The position numbers and the translations under genes were made by a program. From the NCBI GenBank assembly GCA_027487555.1, contig JAIYDI010000050.1, positions 62,001 to 126,000 of the forward strand: a stretch of DNA of 64,000 nt, written 5' to 3'. Positions 1-9,174 of this stretch are shown piece by piece. Each line of letters opens with the position of its first letter. Position 1 is the first letter of the stretch. Source of the stretch: Hyphomicrobiales bacterium (GTDB taxonomy: Bacteria > Pseudomonadota > Alphaproteobacteria > Rhizobiales > Devosiaceae). Under the pieces are notes generated by a model. The model searched no databases and was not told where the DNA came from. It saw only the letters and a list, made by a program, of their open reading frames with translations.

Positions 1-1109
1 TGATCCGGCTGCTCAATTCGCAGGCCTACGAATACGACAAGTTCCTCTCGGCAAACACGGAAGCGTGGGACATCGGCTTCCAGGTGGTCAGGTTATTCTC
101 GGCGCTGGTGCCGGCGATCACCTTTTGCACCAACCTGGCCACACTCGCCATCGTCGCCTTTGGCGGCCATCTGGTCATTTCGGGCGGCATGACGCTCGGC
201 GCCTTCACGGCGTTCAATTCCTACCTTTCCATACTGATTTTCCCGATCCTCGTGATCGGGTTCATGACCAATGTGGTGGCGCAGGCCACGGCCTCCTACG
301 ACCGGATCATCGGCGTTCTGGAGGCTGCGGCACCCAAGGTGACGGGCAGCCGGATTATGTCGCTCAGCGGCGAGATCTCGGTCGAGAACCTGACCATCCG
401 GTATGGGCACCGCACGATACTGGAGAATGTCAGCTTTGCGGCAGCCCCCCGGACACGGACAGCAGTGATCGGGCCCACCGCTGCCGGCAAGACGCAACTG
501 CTCTATGCGATGACGGGGCTGCTTGAGCCGGATGCCGGGGTGGTCAGTTACGATGGCGTACCGATTGCTTTGCTCGACAAGCAATCGCTTCATACTCAGG
601 TCGGACTGGTTTTCCAGGACAGCGTAACCTTCAATATCAGCTTGCGCGAGAACATCGCGTTCTCAAGCCATGTCGATGATGCAAGCCTGAGGAAAGCGAT
701 CGCTGCGGCCGAACTCTCCGACTTCATAGCAGCGCTGCCCGACGGCCTCGATACGATCGTGTCGGAGCGGGGCACCAGCCTGTCGGGTGGCCAGAAGCAG
801 CGCATAATGTTGGCGCGCGCGCTGGCGCTCAACCCGCGGATCCTGCTGCTGGACGACTTCACCGCGCGCGTCGATATCCGCACCGAGCGGCAGATCCTGG
901 GCAATGTGCGGCGGCAATACCCTGACATCACGTTGATCTCGGTGACACAGAAGATCGCGCCGGTAGAGGACTATGACCAGATCATCCTGCTGATGGAAGG
1001 CAAGATGCTGGCAAGGGGCACACATCGCGAGCTGCTCGCGCGGTCGCCGGAATATGTACAGATCTTCGCGTCGCAGCAGAGTACTGAAGACTATGAACTA
1101 CAGGCTTGA
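1..1109 (+). CDS. ABC exporter subunit with degenerate ATPase site (5' partial)
   Basis: C-terminal part of a fused permease-ATPase ABC exporter. The reading frame is already open at base 3, so the start lies outside the window. Hydrophobic transmembrane segments occupy the first ~300 bases, followed by a nucleotide-binding domain with Walker A GPTAAGKT (near 470), signature LSGGQKQR (near 785) and Walker B LLLDDFTARVD (near 845). The catalytic Glu after Walker B is Asp, and the switch His is Gln (VTQKI). Both changes are typical of the non-hydrolysing site of heterodimeric exporters of the TM287/288 type. The stop overlaps the start of the next gene, a second half-exporter with canonical residues, so the two probably form one heterodimer in the inner membrane. 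The substrate cannot be told from sequence. Confidence 0.9.
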   Translation, partial: IRLLNSQAYEYDKFLSANTEAWDIGFQVVRLFSALVPAITFCTNLATLAIVAFGGHLVISGGMTLGAFTAFNSYLSILIFPILVIGFMTNVVAQATASYDRIIGVLEAAAPKVTGSRIMSLSGEISVENLTIRYGHRTILENVSFAAAPRTRTAVIGPTAAGKTQLLYAMTGLLEPDAGVVSYDGVPIALLDKQSLHTQVGLVFQDSVTFNISLRENIAFSSHVDDASLRKAIAAAELSDFIAALPDGLDTIVSERGTSLSGGQKQRIMLARALALNPRILLLDDFTARVDIRTERQILGNVRRQYPDITLISVTQKIAPVEDYDQIILLMEGKMLARGTHRELLARSPEYVQIFASQQSTEDYELQA

Positions 1110-2847
1110 CCAGCGCGACCCGAACCAGAGCGAGAGACTGACGGCTTCCCTCGGCCGGCTGATGCCGGTGATGCGGGGTGAAGGTCGGCGGATCGCACTG
1201 GCGCTGACGGCTATCCTCGTCACCTCCGCGGCATCGCTGTCAGCTCCCGTCGTGATCGGACATATCGTCGATACGGTAATCACGGCGGCCGACTATGCGG
1301 GGCTCGCCATGTGGTCGCTGCTGCTGCTCGCGATCTTTCTCGTCGGCCTGGTCTCGAGCTATCTGCAGACCCGCACCATGGGTGGCGTCGGACGGCGCAT
1401 CCTGTTCAATCTCAGGAACGCCATCTTCACCAAGCTGCAGGAACTGCCGGTCGCGTTCTTCAACCAGAACCGAGCCGGCGACCTGATCTCGCGCATCAAC
1501 AACGATACCGACAAGCTGAACCAGTTCTTCGCGCAGGCGCTGGTGCAGTTCCTCGGTAATGCGTTCCTGATCATCGGCGCCGGCGTGCTGCTGCTGGTGC
1601 TCGATGTCCGACTGGGTGTCGTCGCGCTGCTTCCAGCGGTACTTGTGCTGGTGGTGACACAGCTGCTCGGGGCGTGGGTAAAGCGCATCACCTATCAGAG
1701 CCTGACGACGATGGGCGGGCTGAGTGGCGAGATCCAGGAAAGCCTTGCAAATTTCAAGGTGATCGTGGCGTTCAATCGGCTGGATTTCTTCCGCGATCGC
1801 TTCGCGGCAGCCAATGACGCCAACTATGCGGCATCGGTGAAGGCCGGCATCGCGAGCAGCATCTTCGTGCCGCTCTATGCACTCGCCTCGACGCTCGGAC
1901 AATTGGTAGTACTTGCCTATGGCATCGTGCTCATTGCGGATGGGCAGCTGACTGTCGGCCTGCTGATCGGCTTCCTGCTCTATGTGACGAGCTTCTACAC
2001 GCCACTGAGGCAACTCGCGAGCATCTGGAGTTCGCTGCAACTGGCGCTCGCAGCGCTTGACCGCATCTCGGAAGTCCTATCGCTCTCGTCGGACCTGAAG
2101 ATGATGCCGCCCGGACCCGTGACTGGCACCAGTCTCGTGCGCTTCGAGAACGTGTCGTTCCGCTACCCCGACGGCAAGGACGTCCTACGCAACGTGAGCT
2201 TCACGCTCGAACGCGGCAAGACCTATGCGCTGGTCGGGCCCACCGGCGGGGGCAAGACCACGACGGCTTCCCTGATGGCACGGCTCTATGACCCGACACA
2301 GGGCCGCGTGCTGCTCGATGGCATCGATATCCGATCCATCCCACCCGAGATCCGCGCAGGGCGGATCGGCTTCATCCTGCAGGAGCCGTTCCTGTTTTCC
2401 GGAACAGTGCGTGACAATATCCGCTACGGCAGCGACGCAATCACCGCGCTCGACGACGAACACCTGCGGCAGCGGCTCGACGCCGCCGGACTCTCCGCGA
2501 TTCTGGCCCGCTTCGAGCGCGGCCTCGACACCGAGGTCTCGGCGGCGGGAGACGCGATGAGCCTCGGCCAGAGGCAGCTGATTGCCTTCATCCGGGCCGT
2601 ACTCAGACAGCCGGACCTGCTGATCCTCGACGAGGCGACAGCCAATATCGACACTGTCACAGAGCAATTGCTGGGCGCGATCCTCGAGCAACTGCCGCCC
2701 ACAACCACCAAGGTTGTGATTGCCCACAGGCTCAACACCATCGACAACGCGGACGAGATCTTCTTTGTCAATGCGCGTGACGTCACCGCCGCCGGATCGA
2801 TGCAGAGCGCTATCGAGATGCTGATGGTCGGCGACAAGGCCAGCTGA
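1093..2847 (+). CDS. ABC exporter subunit with canonical ATPase site
   Basis: Second half of a heterodimeric ABC exporter, about 584 residues. An N-terminal six-helix permease domain is followed by a nucleotide-binding domain with Walker A GPTGGGKT (near residue 382), signature MSLGQRQL (near 490), Walker B LLILDEATANID with the catalytic Glu (near 510) and the switch His in IAHRLNT. The signature deviates from LSGGQ, as expected for the subunit that pairs its signature with the partner's degenerate site. I chose the ATG at 1093, which overlaps the upstream stop by 17 bases; an in-frame ATG at 1054 would add 13 residues without family support. It probably exports a lipid, peptide or drug-like molecule, but the substrate is unknown. 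Confidence 0.9.
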   Translation: MNYRLDQRDPNQSERLTASLGRLMPVMRGEGRRIALALTAILVTSAASLSAPVVIGHIVDTVITAADYAGLAMWSLLLLAIFLVGLVSSYLQTRTMGGVGRRILFNLRNAIFTKLQELPVAFFNQNRAGDLISRINNDTDKLNQFFAQALVQFLGNAFLIIGAGVLLLVLDVRLGVVALLPAVLVLVVTQLLGAWVKRITYQSLTTMGGLSGEIQESLANFKVIVAFNRLDFFRDRFAAANDANYAASVKAGIASSIFVPLYALASTLGQLVVLAYGIVLIADGQLTVGLLIGFLLYVTSFYTPLRQLASIWSSLQLALAALDRISEVLSLSSDLKMMPPGPVTGTSLVRFENVSFRYPDGKDVLRNVSFTLERGKTYALVGPTGGGKTTTASLMARLYDPTQGRVLLDGIDIRSIPPEIRAGRIGFILQEPFLFSGTVRDNIRYGSDAITALDDEHLRQRLDAAGLSAILARFERGLDTEVSAAGDAMSLGQRQLIAFIRAVLRQPDLLILDEATANIDTVTEQLLGAILEQLPPTTTKVVIAHRLNTIDNADEIFFVNARDVTAAGSMQSAIEMLMVGDKAS

Positions 2848-2913
2848 CTTCGCCGGGCGCGTCCGAAACCGGCTACGCGACAGAGAGTCGGGTGCTGCCG
2901 TTCAAGCCCGCGT

Positions 2914-4374
2914 TCAACGCCCGAGCAGCAGCGCGAGACTGGCCCACCAACTGGCCTTGAGCCCGTTGGCGGCGGATGTCGACATGGCTTCGAAAGTATC
3001 GGGTTCTGCCAGATGGAAGTCGGCATCCGGCCAGAGCGAGCGGGCGGCGAGCATGGCCGCCCCGATGGCGCTGAGTTCGGCAACGCCCGAGCGCCGCACT
3101 GGCCCCGCCACCAGGTCGGCCTGCAGCTGCATCAGCATGTCGTTGCGCGACGCCCCACCATCGGCCGAGAGCCCGCTGAGCTCTTGCCCGAGATCGCTCT
3201 CCATCGCGGAATAGACATCTGCCACCTGCAGCGCGATGGCCTCGATGGCGGCGCGGGCCAGATGCGCCGGCTTGGTGCCGAGCGAGAGCCCGGTCACGAG
3301 CCCACGCACCTCGTCGCGCCAATGCGGGGCCCCGAGACCGACCAAGGCGGGAACGAATGCCACTCCATTGCTATCTGGCACGGTCGCGGCGAGCTCGGCA
3401 AGCGCGCCGGCGTCTGTCAGGCCGAGCATTTCGGCCATGAAAGCCGCGGCCTGCCCGGAGACCGAGATATTGCCTTCGAGCGCATGCGCCACGCCATCGG
3501 TTGTAGCCCAGCCGATGGTGCCCGAGAGCCCGTGGCGCGAGGCGATGCGCGCGGGCGTCAGCGTCATCAGGGATGAGCCGGTGCCATAGGTCGCCTTCAC
3601 AATGCCCGGCCTGCGCACGCCATGACCATACAGCGCGGCATGGGAATCGCCGATGGCGGCGCGGATCGGGGTTCCAGCGGAGAGCGCCGATAGACCGGGG
3701 GCCACAGAGCCGAAATCCGCGTCGGAATTCCGCAACTCGGGCAGGATCGCGATCGGCACGTCGAAGATGCGGCCCAGCTCGTGGTCCCAGGACATTGTCG
3801 CGGTATCGAGCAATTGCGTGCGCGATGCGTTCGACGCGTCGGTGGCGTGCACCTGCCCGGCGGTGAGCCGCGCGATGAGCCAGCTGTCGACCGTGCCAGC
3901 GGCAAGGTCTCCGCGCTCGGCCCGGGCGCGCGCCCCAGACACATTGTCGAGTATCCAGGCGAGCTTCGCCGCCGGAAACAGTGGATCCACGCCGAGGCCG
4001 GTTTTGGCGATGATTTCCGGCTCGTGCCCAGCGGCGCGGATCGCGGCGCAGCGCTCGGCGGAGCGCCGGCACTGCCAGATGACGCAGGGCGCGATGGGCG
4101 TGAGCGTCGCCCGATCCCAGACCACGATCGACTCGCGTTGATTGGAAATCGCCACGCCAGCAATGGCATCGGCGCCCACAGTGCCGACGATGTCGTCAAT
4201 GACGGCGCGCACGCTCTGCCAGATGGCCTCGGCCGATTGCTCGGCCCAACCCGGCTGCGGATAAGCGACGGTCATGGGCGCCGAGGCGGTCGCGGCGATC
4301 TCACCGTCGCGACCGACCGCCAGCGCCTTGGTATTGGTGGTGCCCTGGTCAACGGCAAGAATGTATCGGCTCAC
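2914..4374 (-). CDS. FGGY-family carbohydrate kinase
   Basis: A 486-residue sugar or polyol kinase that phosphorylates its substrate with ATP in the cytoplasm. Visible features are the N-terminal phosphate-binding DQGTT (residues 9-13), the FGGY signature region FPAAKLAWILDN in the first half, and the C-terminal GGASRNDMLMQLQADL nucleotide-binding segment. Automated annotation would probably call it glycerol kinase, but it is the last gene of an operon with a fucose-isomerase-like protein and split transketolase, with its ATG overlapping the upstream stop by four bases. Its substrate is therefore more likely the ketose made by the isomerase. Apulose kinase of the D-apiose route is one family precedent; D-xylulose or another ketose is also possible. 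Confidence 0.85.
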   Translation of the reverse strand: MSRYILAVDQGTTNTKALAVGRDGEIAATASAPMTVAYPQPGWAEQSAEAIWQSVRAVIDDIVGTVGADAIAGVAISNQRESIVVWDRATLTPIAPCVIWQCRRSAERCAAIRAAGHEPEIIAKTGLGVDPLFPAAKLAWILDNVSGARARAERGDLAAGTVDSWLIARLTAGQVHATDASNASRTQLLDTATMSWDHELGRIFDVPIAILPELRNSDADFGSVAPGLSALSAGTPIRAAIGDSHAALYGHGVRRPGIVKATYGTGSSLMTLTPARIASRHGLSGTIGWATTDGVAHALEGNISVSGQAAAFMAEMLGLTDAGALAELAATVPDSNGVAFVPALVGLGAPHWRDEVRGLVTGLSLGTKPAHLARAAIEAIALQVADVYSAMESDLGQELSGLSADGGASRNDMLMQLQADLVAGPVRRSGVAELSAIGAAMLAARSLWPDADFHLAEPDTFEAMSTSAANGLKASWWASLALLLGR

Positions 4375-5333
4375 CGTTTCACCTTGGTGAGCAACTCGCG
4401 CGCCGCCTTAGCGATGCCATCGGGCGTCAGGCCAAAGTGCTCCATCAGGAACTCGGCGGAGCCGGTGGGCAGGAAGCCGGGGAAGCCGAGAATGCGCATC
4501 GGCACCGCGCGCTCTGTGGCCACCACTTCGGCGATGGCGCCGCCGAGGCCTCCGCGTACGCCATGCTCCTCTACCGTCACGATGGCGCCGGTCTCGGCTG
4601 CCGAAACGATCGCCTCGCGGTCGAGCGGACTGATCGTCGCCATGTTGATCACGCGAGCCGAGATCCCCTCATCGGCCAGAACGTCGGCCGCGCCGAGCGC
4701 CCGATGTACCATTGTGCCATTGGCGATGATGGCGATATCGCCGCCTGCGCGCAGGGTTTCCGCCTTGCCGACGACAAAGCGGGCGCCCTCGGGGCGGCGC
4801 AGCTCAGGCACCGGCATGCGGCTCACCCGCACGAAGACGGGCCCGTCGATTTCGGCCGCGGCACGAATTGCCTGTTCCGTCTCCCATGGGTCGGACGGCG
4901 CGATGATGGTGAGGTTGTTGAGCACGCGCAGCCAGGCGAAATCCTCGATGGAATGGTGCGTGGGCCCAAGCTCGCCATAGGCGATGCCGCTCGATTGCCC
5001 GATCAGCTTCACGTTGACATTGGAATAGGCGATGTCGGCCTTCACCTGCTCGAGCGCGCGCCCGGTGAGAAAACAGGACGCCGCCGAAACGAACGGAATC
5101 TTGCCGCCATTGGCGAGCCCTGCTCCCACAGCAACGACGGTCTGCTCGGCAATGCCGACATTCACCATGCGCTCGGGCCAGCGCTTCCTGAAGCCGGTGA
5201 GCTTCGACGAGCCGACGCTGTCGCTGACCACCGTGACAATGCGGCTATCGGCTTCGGCAAGAGCTTCGATGGTTTTCGCGAAGGCGTCGCGACAATCAAA
5301 CAATCCGGCGGCGACTTGAGCTGCGGCGCTCAT
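4371..5333 (-). CDS. Transketolase C-terminal subunit
   Basis: A 320-residue protein covering the pyrimidine-binding and C-terminal domains of transketolase. The cofactor-activating Glu is visible at residue 63 in VNVGIAEQ. With the preceding gene it would form an A2B2 enzyme that uses thiamine diphosphate to move two-carbon ketol groups between sugar phosphates. The start overlaps the stop of the N-terminal subunit by four bases (ATGA), and its own stop overlaps the kinase start the same way, so translation is probably coupled. Split transketolases are usual in dedicated catabolic operons (apulose-4-phosphate transketolase AptAB, sulfo-transketolase) rather than in the housekeeping pentose phosphate pathway. 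Specificity is inferred from context only. Confidence 0.9.
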   Translation of the reverse strand: MSAAAQVAAGLFDCRDAFAKTIEALAEADSRIVTVVSDSVGSSKLTGFRKRWPERMVNVGIAEQTVVAVGAGLANGGKIPFVSAASCFLTGRALEQVKADIAYSNVNVKLIGQSSGIAYGELGPTHHSIEDFAWLRVLNNLTIIAPSDPWETEQAIRAAAEIDGPVFVRVSRMPVPELRRPEGARFVVGKAETLRAGGDIAIIANGTMVHRALGAADVLADEGISARVINMATISPLDREAIVSAAETGAIVTVEEHGVRGGLGGAIAEVVATERAVPMRILGFPGFLPTGSAEFLMEHFGLTPDGIAKAARELLTKVKR

Positions 5334-6181
5334 TCCACAAGCTCCCGCATGGCTTGCTCGAACTGCTCCTTGTTGGGCACGCCATGGTGCCAGGCGACAT
5401 TGTCATGCATGAAACTGACGCCCTTGCCCTTGAAGGTATTGGCGATGATGCAGTGCGGCTTGCCGCGACCCTTGGGCGAGTTGCCCAGCACATCGAGTAA
5501 TTGGCTGATATCGTGGCCATCGACGACATCAACATGCCAGCCGAAGGCGCGGAACTTGTCGTCCAGCGGATCGAGCCCCGCGGTATCTTCGGTGCGGGCG
5601 CCCTGCTGTAGCCTGTTGCGATCGACAATCAGCGTGAGGTTTTCGAGCTTGCGGTGCCCAGCGGTCAACGCCGCTTCCCAATTGCTGCCTTCCTGCAACT
5701 CGCCATCGCCGGTGAGGACGAAGGTGCGGAAGGGCGCGTTGTCGAGCTGGCCGGCGATCGCGATGCCGAGCGCCACGGGCAGCCCGTGCCCGAGCGGCCC
5801 GGTATTGGTTTCCACTCCCGGCAGATAATTGCGGTTGGGGTGGCCGTTGAGCCGCGACAGCGGCTGCATGTAGGTCACAAGCTCCGCCTCGGGGAAGTAC
5901 CCCGCGCGGGCGAGCGCCGCATAGAACACGCCGGTGCAATGGCCCTTGCTCATCACGAAGCGGTCGCGGCCGGGGTCCGTCGGGCGCGTCGCGTCATGGC
6001 GCATCACGCCGAAATACAGCGTCGCCACCACATCAGCGGCGCTGAAGTCGCCACCCGGATGTCCGAGCTGGGCTTCGTGGACCATCTGGAAGCTGCGCCG
6101 GCGCAGCCAAAGAGCCTCGGCGCGGATCGCTTCGGTCAGGTCGTTGCGACCAGCCAGCCGGCCCTCTGCGACGCTCGCCAT
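5330..6181 (-). CDS. Transketolase N-terminal subunit
   Basis: A 283-residue thiamine diphosphate-binding half of transketolase. Family motifs are GHPGGDFSAAD (residues 40-50), SKGH (78-81) and the cofactor/metal motif GDGELQEGSNWEAA starting at residue 158, with the distal N of the motif in DRNRLQQ. It lacks the pyrimidine-binding domain, which the downstream gene supplies. It follows the isomerase-like gene after a 13-base gap and precedes the C-terminal subunit with a 4-base overlap. It would act in the cytoplasm on the phosphorylated ketose made by this operon. Confidence 0.9.
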   Translation of the reverse strand: MASVAEGRLAGRNDLTEAIRAEALWLRRRSFQMVHEAQLGHPGGDFSAADVVATLYFGVMRHDATRPTDPGRDRFVMSKGHCTGVFYAALARAGYFPEAELVTYMQPLSRLNGHPNRNYLPGVETNTGPLGHGLPVALGIAIAGQLDNAPFRTFVLTGDGELQEGSNWEAALTAGHRKLENLTLIVDRNRLQQGARTEDTAGLDPLDDKFRAFGWHVDVVDGHDISQLLDVLGNSPKGRGKPHCIIANTFKGKGVSFMHDNVAWHHGVPNKEQFEQAMRELVE

Positions 6182-6194
6182 GGGCTATCCTCCC

Positions 6195-7658
6195 TCAACG
6201 CACGAAAGGATGGGGCGGTGCGAAGCTCGGCACAGCCTCATGGTGATAGTTCTGCCAGCCGAGATAGCGGCTCACCGCCTCGTCGACGACCTGTGCATGA
6301 TGGCCACGCACCATCGCCACGTGATGCTCAAAGCCGTTGCGGGTGATGAAGCGCAAGAGATCGCGCAAGCGCGGCACCTCGGTGACGGCGATGCCCCCGT
6401 CCATCGGGAAGGGATCGTCGGTGAACTGCCCCTCGCCGACATAGGTCTTGATCACGCCGTTGCGGTCATCGGTCGAGAGGCGGAAATAGGTGAGCGGGCC
6501 GGGCTGCACCTTGCCCTTCACCGCGCCGAAGCACTTCTCCGCCCCGACCACCGTGCCGATGACGCCGAGATTGGAGATCTCAGGCTCCTCGCCGATGAAG
6601 CTCTTGGGGAAATTGCCGCAATGGGTGCAGACGCATTTCTCCACCGCATCGCCGTAGTTGTTGTTCCAGTCGAGCAGCGCCGGCGGCGTGCCCGCAGCGA
6701 GCGCCAGCGCATACATCGAGATGGCGCCCGCCACATCGACCTCGCAGGCCGACGGCATCAGCTTTTCGCCCATCATCGACATGGCAAGGCAGGTGGCGCA
6801 GCCGAAATTCTCCTCGACCGAGGTCCAGCACTGGATGGACGAGGCATCGCACTCGTTTTCCTGCATCCAGCGGTCGACGACGATGCCGAGCCGCGCCTGC
6901 TTCACGATGTTCTCATGCTGGATATAGCTCGGGATGCGACCATAGCCGAAGATCTCCTCGAGCCGCTGCTTCACCTCCGGGTCGTCGCCCGAGAGCTTCT
7001 GCGCCTTGCCGATGATTTCGCTGAGGTCGACGGTGACCACCGAAATGCCAGAGGCCTGAAGCAGCTTTTCGGAAAAGCGCATGGTCTGGAACGGCGTCGT
7101 GCGCGCGCCGATGGCGCCGATACGGGCGCGGCGCAGCCCGCGCACCGTGCGACACACCCGGATGAAACGGTCGAGATCGCCGGAGAATTCCGCGCCGCTC
7201 AGGTCCGACGTGTGCGAGGTCGTGTCGGTGAACGGGATATTGTACTGCCAGAGGTTGGAGGTGACCGAGATCTTGCCGCAGAACGCGTCGCGGCGGCCCA
7301 TCAGGTCGGTCTTGTCGAGCGAGTCATTGCTCGCCTGCACCAGCACCGGCACCTTGAGATCGGCCATGGCCAGGGTTTCAACTACCGCGATTTCGTCGCC
7401 GAAATTGGGCAGCGCCACGACAATACCGTCGATGTCGTCGCGATGGGCGCGGAAGAAATTCGCATACTTGCGCGCGTCGTCGCGGGTTTCCACCGCGCCG
7501 TTCGGGGTGGCGTCAAGCGGGAGGATCAGCGTCTTGGCGTCCGCCGCGGCACAAGCCGCCAGCAGCTCCTCGCGCGCCGTCGGCGCATAGGCCGAGTTGA
7601 AAAATGCGCGGCTCGATACGACGAGCCCCAAAGTCACCTCCCGCCGGAACGACTTCAT
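6195..7658 (-). CDS. L-fucose/L-arabinose isomerase-like protein
   Basis: A 487-residue member of the L-fucose isomerase-related group (COG2407-like). The candidate metal-binding residues are the Glu of SVEENFG, the Asp of ACEVDVAG and the His of GFEHHVAM, in the order expected for the Glu-Asp-His site of fucose and arabinose isomerases. It is first in a four-gene operon with split transketolase and an FGGY kinase, so it probably converts an aldose to the ketose that the kinase then phosphorylates. Relatives include sulfoquinovose isomerases, so the substrate is open; D-apiose is one candidate. The start at 7658 has a good ribosome-binding site (GGAGAGGAG). It is unlikely to be true FucI, because no fuculokinase or fuculose aldolase is adjacent. 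Confidence 0.8.
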   Translation of the reverse strand: MKSFRREVTLGLVVSSRAFFNSAYAPTAREELLAACAAADAKTLILPLDATPNGAVETRDDARKYANFFRAHRDDIDGIVVALPNFGDEIAVVETLAMADLKVPVLVQASNDSLDKTDLMGRRDAFCGKISVTSNLWQYNIPFTDTTSHTSDLSGAEFSGDLDRFIRVCRTVRGLRRARIGAIGARTTPFQTMRFSEKLLQASGISVVTVDLSEIIGKAQKLSGDDPEVKQRLEEIFGYGRIPSYIQHENIVKQARLGIVVDRWMQENECDASSIQCWTSVEENFGCATCLAMSMMGEKLMPSACEVDVAGAISMYALALAAGTPPALLDWNNNYGDAVEKCVCTHCGNFPKSFIGEEPEISNLGVIGTVVGAEKCFGAVKGKVQPGPLTYFRLSTDDRNGVIKTYVGEGQFTDDPFPMDGGIAVTEVPRLRDLLRFITRNGFEHHVAMVRGHHAQVVDEAVSRYLGWQNYHHEAVPSFAPPHPFVR

Positions 7659-8400
7659 CCCCGAACTCCTCTCCAGAACGGCCTTACGCCTTTGCGCTGA
7701 AGGTATCCAGTCGAGCGTAGAGGTGCAACTGGGATTGTTTTCGATTGCTGCTGAATCTGATTTCAGATTTTTCTTGTTTTATATCAGATACTAAGAATGT
7801 TTTTTGTTCGCAAGTTTTCTCCAGTGCGTGAGTTATGGGCCTTCGACTCATCAAGAAACCTGAGAAACCGAAAGCCGCGGCGCACTAATGGGTCGGGAGG
7901 ACTCCCCAGCTCCTGGCAGACCGGCGGTTGTCGCCTCTCGCCATTGCGCTGCTGCCTCGATTGCAGCCGCGCGGGCGCCAGGTTGTCCCCGCACCGCAGG
8001 CAAGGCAAGGCTCGTCAAGCGGCAGGCGCGACGTGCCGTCGAATTCGCCGATAGGCAGTTTGGGGATGGCGGGACCGGCGCCTCGGACAGGCTCCAGAAC
8101 GGCTCTGTGCTGATCGATGCGGGCAATGCCGACGCGGCAGCACACTTCCAACCCAAGTGCTGATCCTCCTGACTTGCGTCAGCAAGCGCGACGCGCGGAC
8201 CCGAACGGTTCGAGCTGTTTTTCATGCGGAGTCGCCTGAAGGGGACGATTCAGCCAACAAGCCGAGAAACAAGGCACGCAGTTGCCAGCTACCCGTCGGC
8301 CCGAAAGGCTCAGCAAGACCATGACAATTTCGACACAAACTCACCCGGCCTATGGGCAAAGCCTCTTGCCAAGCCGGTCTGCGCGCGTTTTCTTCACTGC
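7659..8400. other. 742-base gap without a convincing gene
   Basis: This gap lies between the divergent sugar operon and the amino-acid importer. The left 150 bases are AT-rich and promoter-like with the palindrome at 7754. The remainder (about 7850-8400) is GC-rich and holds several short overlapping open frames on both strands. None has recognisable motifs, a ribosome-binding site or family similarity that I can name. It may be a long regulatory region or a decayed gene; I see no terminal inverted repeats or transposase motifs. Confidence 0.4.
7754..7769. promoter_or_regulatory. Palindrome in promoter of the isomerase/transketolase operon
   Basis: Perfect arms AATCTGA and TCAGATT separated by two bases, about 95 bases upstream of the operon start, in an AT-rich patch. 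A related half-site (ATCAGAT) follows near 7783. This could be an operator for a regulator not encoded next to the operon. It is a sequence observation only. Confidence 0.4.
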
Positions 8401-9174
8401 ATGAACAAACGCGCTACCGTCGTCGAAATCACCGACCTCCACAAATCCTATGCGCAACTAGAGGTTTTGAAGGGCATCAACCTGAGCGCCGCCGTGGGCG
8501 AGGTCGTCACCCTCATCGGTTCATCCGGCTCCGGGAAATCGACGCTGCTGCGCTGCATCAACATGCTGGAAGTCCCCGAAAGGGGCAGCGTCAGGATCGC
8601 CGGAGAGGAGATCCGTCTGGTGGGGAACGCGCATGGGCGGCGCCCTGCCGACGAAGGACAGATCCGCCGAATCCGCTCGGAGCTGGGCATGGTATTCCAG
8701 CAGTTCAACCTGTGGAGCCACCTCAGCATCCTCGACAATGTCATGGAGGCGCCCCTGGTCGTGCAGAAGCGCAACCGGGCCGAGGTACGCGAAGAAGCCA
8801 TGGCCATGCTCGGCAAGGTTGGGATCGCTGACAAAGCGGATCGATACCCCAGCCAGCTCTCGGGTGGGCAGCAGCAGCGTGCGGCCATTGCGCGCGCCCT
8901 CTGCATCAACCCCAAGGTGATGCTGTTTGACGAGCCGACCTCCGCGCTCGACCCCGAACTCGAGCAGGAGGTGGTGCAGGTCATCCAGCTGCTTGCCGAA
9001 GAGGGGCGAACCATGGTGCTGGTGACCCACGACATGAACCTCGCGCGAACGATTTCGAGCAAGGTGGTGTTCCTGCACAAGGGGCTGATCGAGGAAGACG
9101 GGACCAGCGACGAGGTGTTCGGTGCAACGAAGTCAGCGCGCCTCAGGCAGTTCCTCGCTGCGGCGGGGCACTAG
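8401..9174 (+). CDS. Polar amino-acid ABC transporter, ATP-binding protein
   Basis: A 257-residue cytoplasmic ATPase of the HisP/OccP/GlnQ type that powers amino-acid uptake. Walker A is GSSGSGKST, followed by Q-loop VFQQFNLW, signature LSGGQQQRAAIARAL, Walker B VMLFDEPTSALDPE and switch VTHDM. The open frame extends upstream to 8224, but the family alignment begins at the ATG at 8401 (MNKRATVVEI). The substrate-binding protein and two permeases follow on the same strand, making a complete importer in the order ATPase, binding protein, permease, permease. Confidence 0.95.
   Translation: MNKRATVVEITDLHKSYAQLEVLKGINLSAAVGEVVTLIGSSGSGKSTLLRCINMLEVPERGSVRIAGEEIRLVGNAHGRRPADEGQIRRIRSELGMVFQQFNLWSHLSILDNVMEAPLVVQKRNRAEVREEAMAMLGKVGIADKADRYPSQLSGGQQQRAAIARALCINPKVMLFDEPTSALDPELEQEVVQVIQLLAEEGRTMVLVTHDMNLARTISSKVVFLHKGLIEEDGTSDEVFGATKSARLRQFLAAAGH

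Noticed and set aside
2914-4374. Glycerol kinase (glpK) as a firm name for the FGGY kinase
   Set aside because: Operon context with isomerase and transketolase argues for a ketose kinase; no glycerol transport or glycerol-3-phosphate dehydrogenase gene is nearby.
7851-8225. Possible gene in the 7659-8400 gap
   Set aside because: Several equal-length overlapping frames on both strands, no ribosome-binding site and no recognisable motif.
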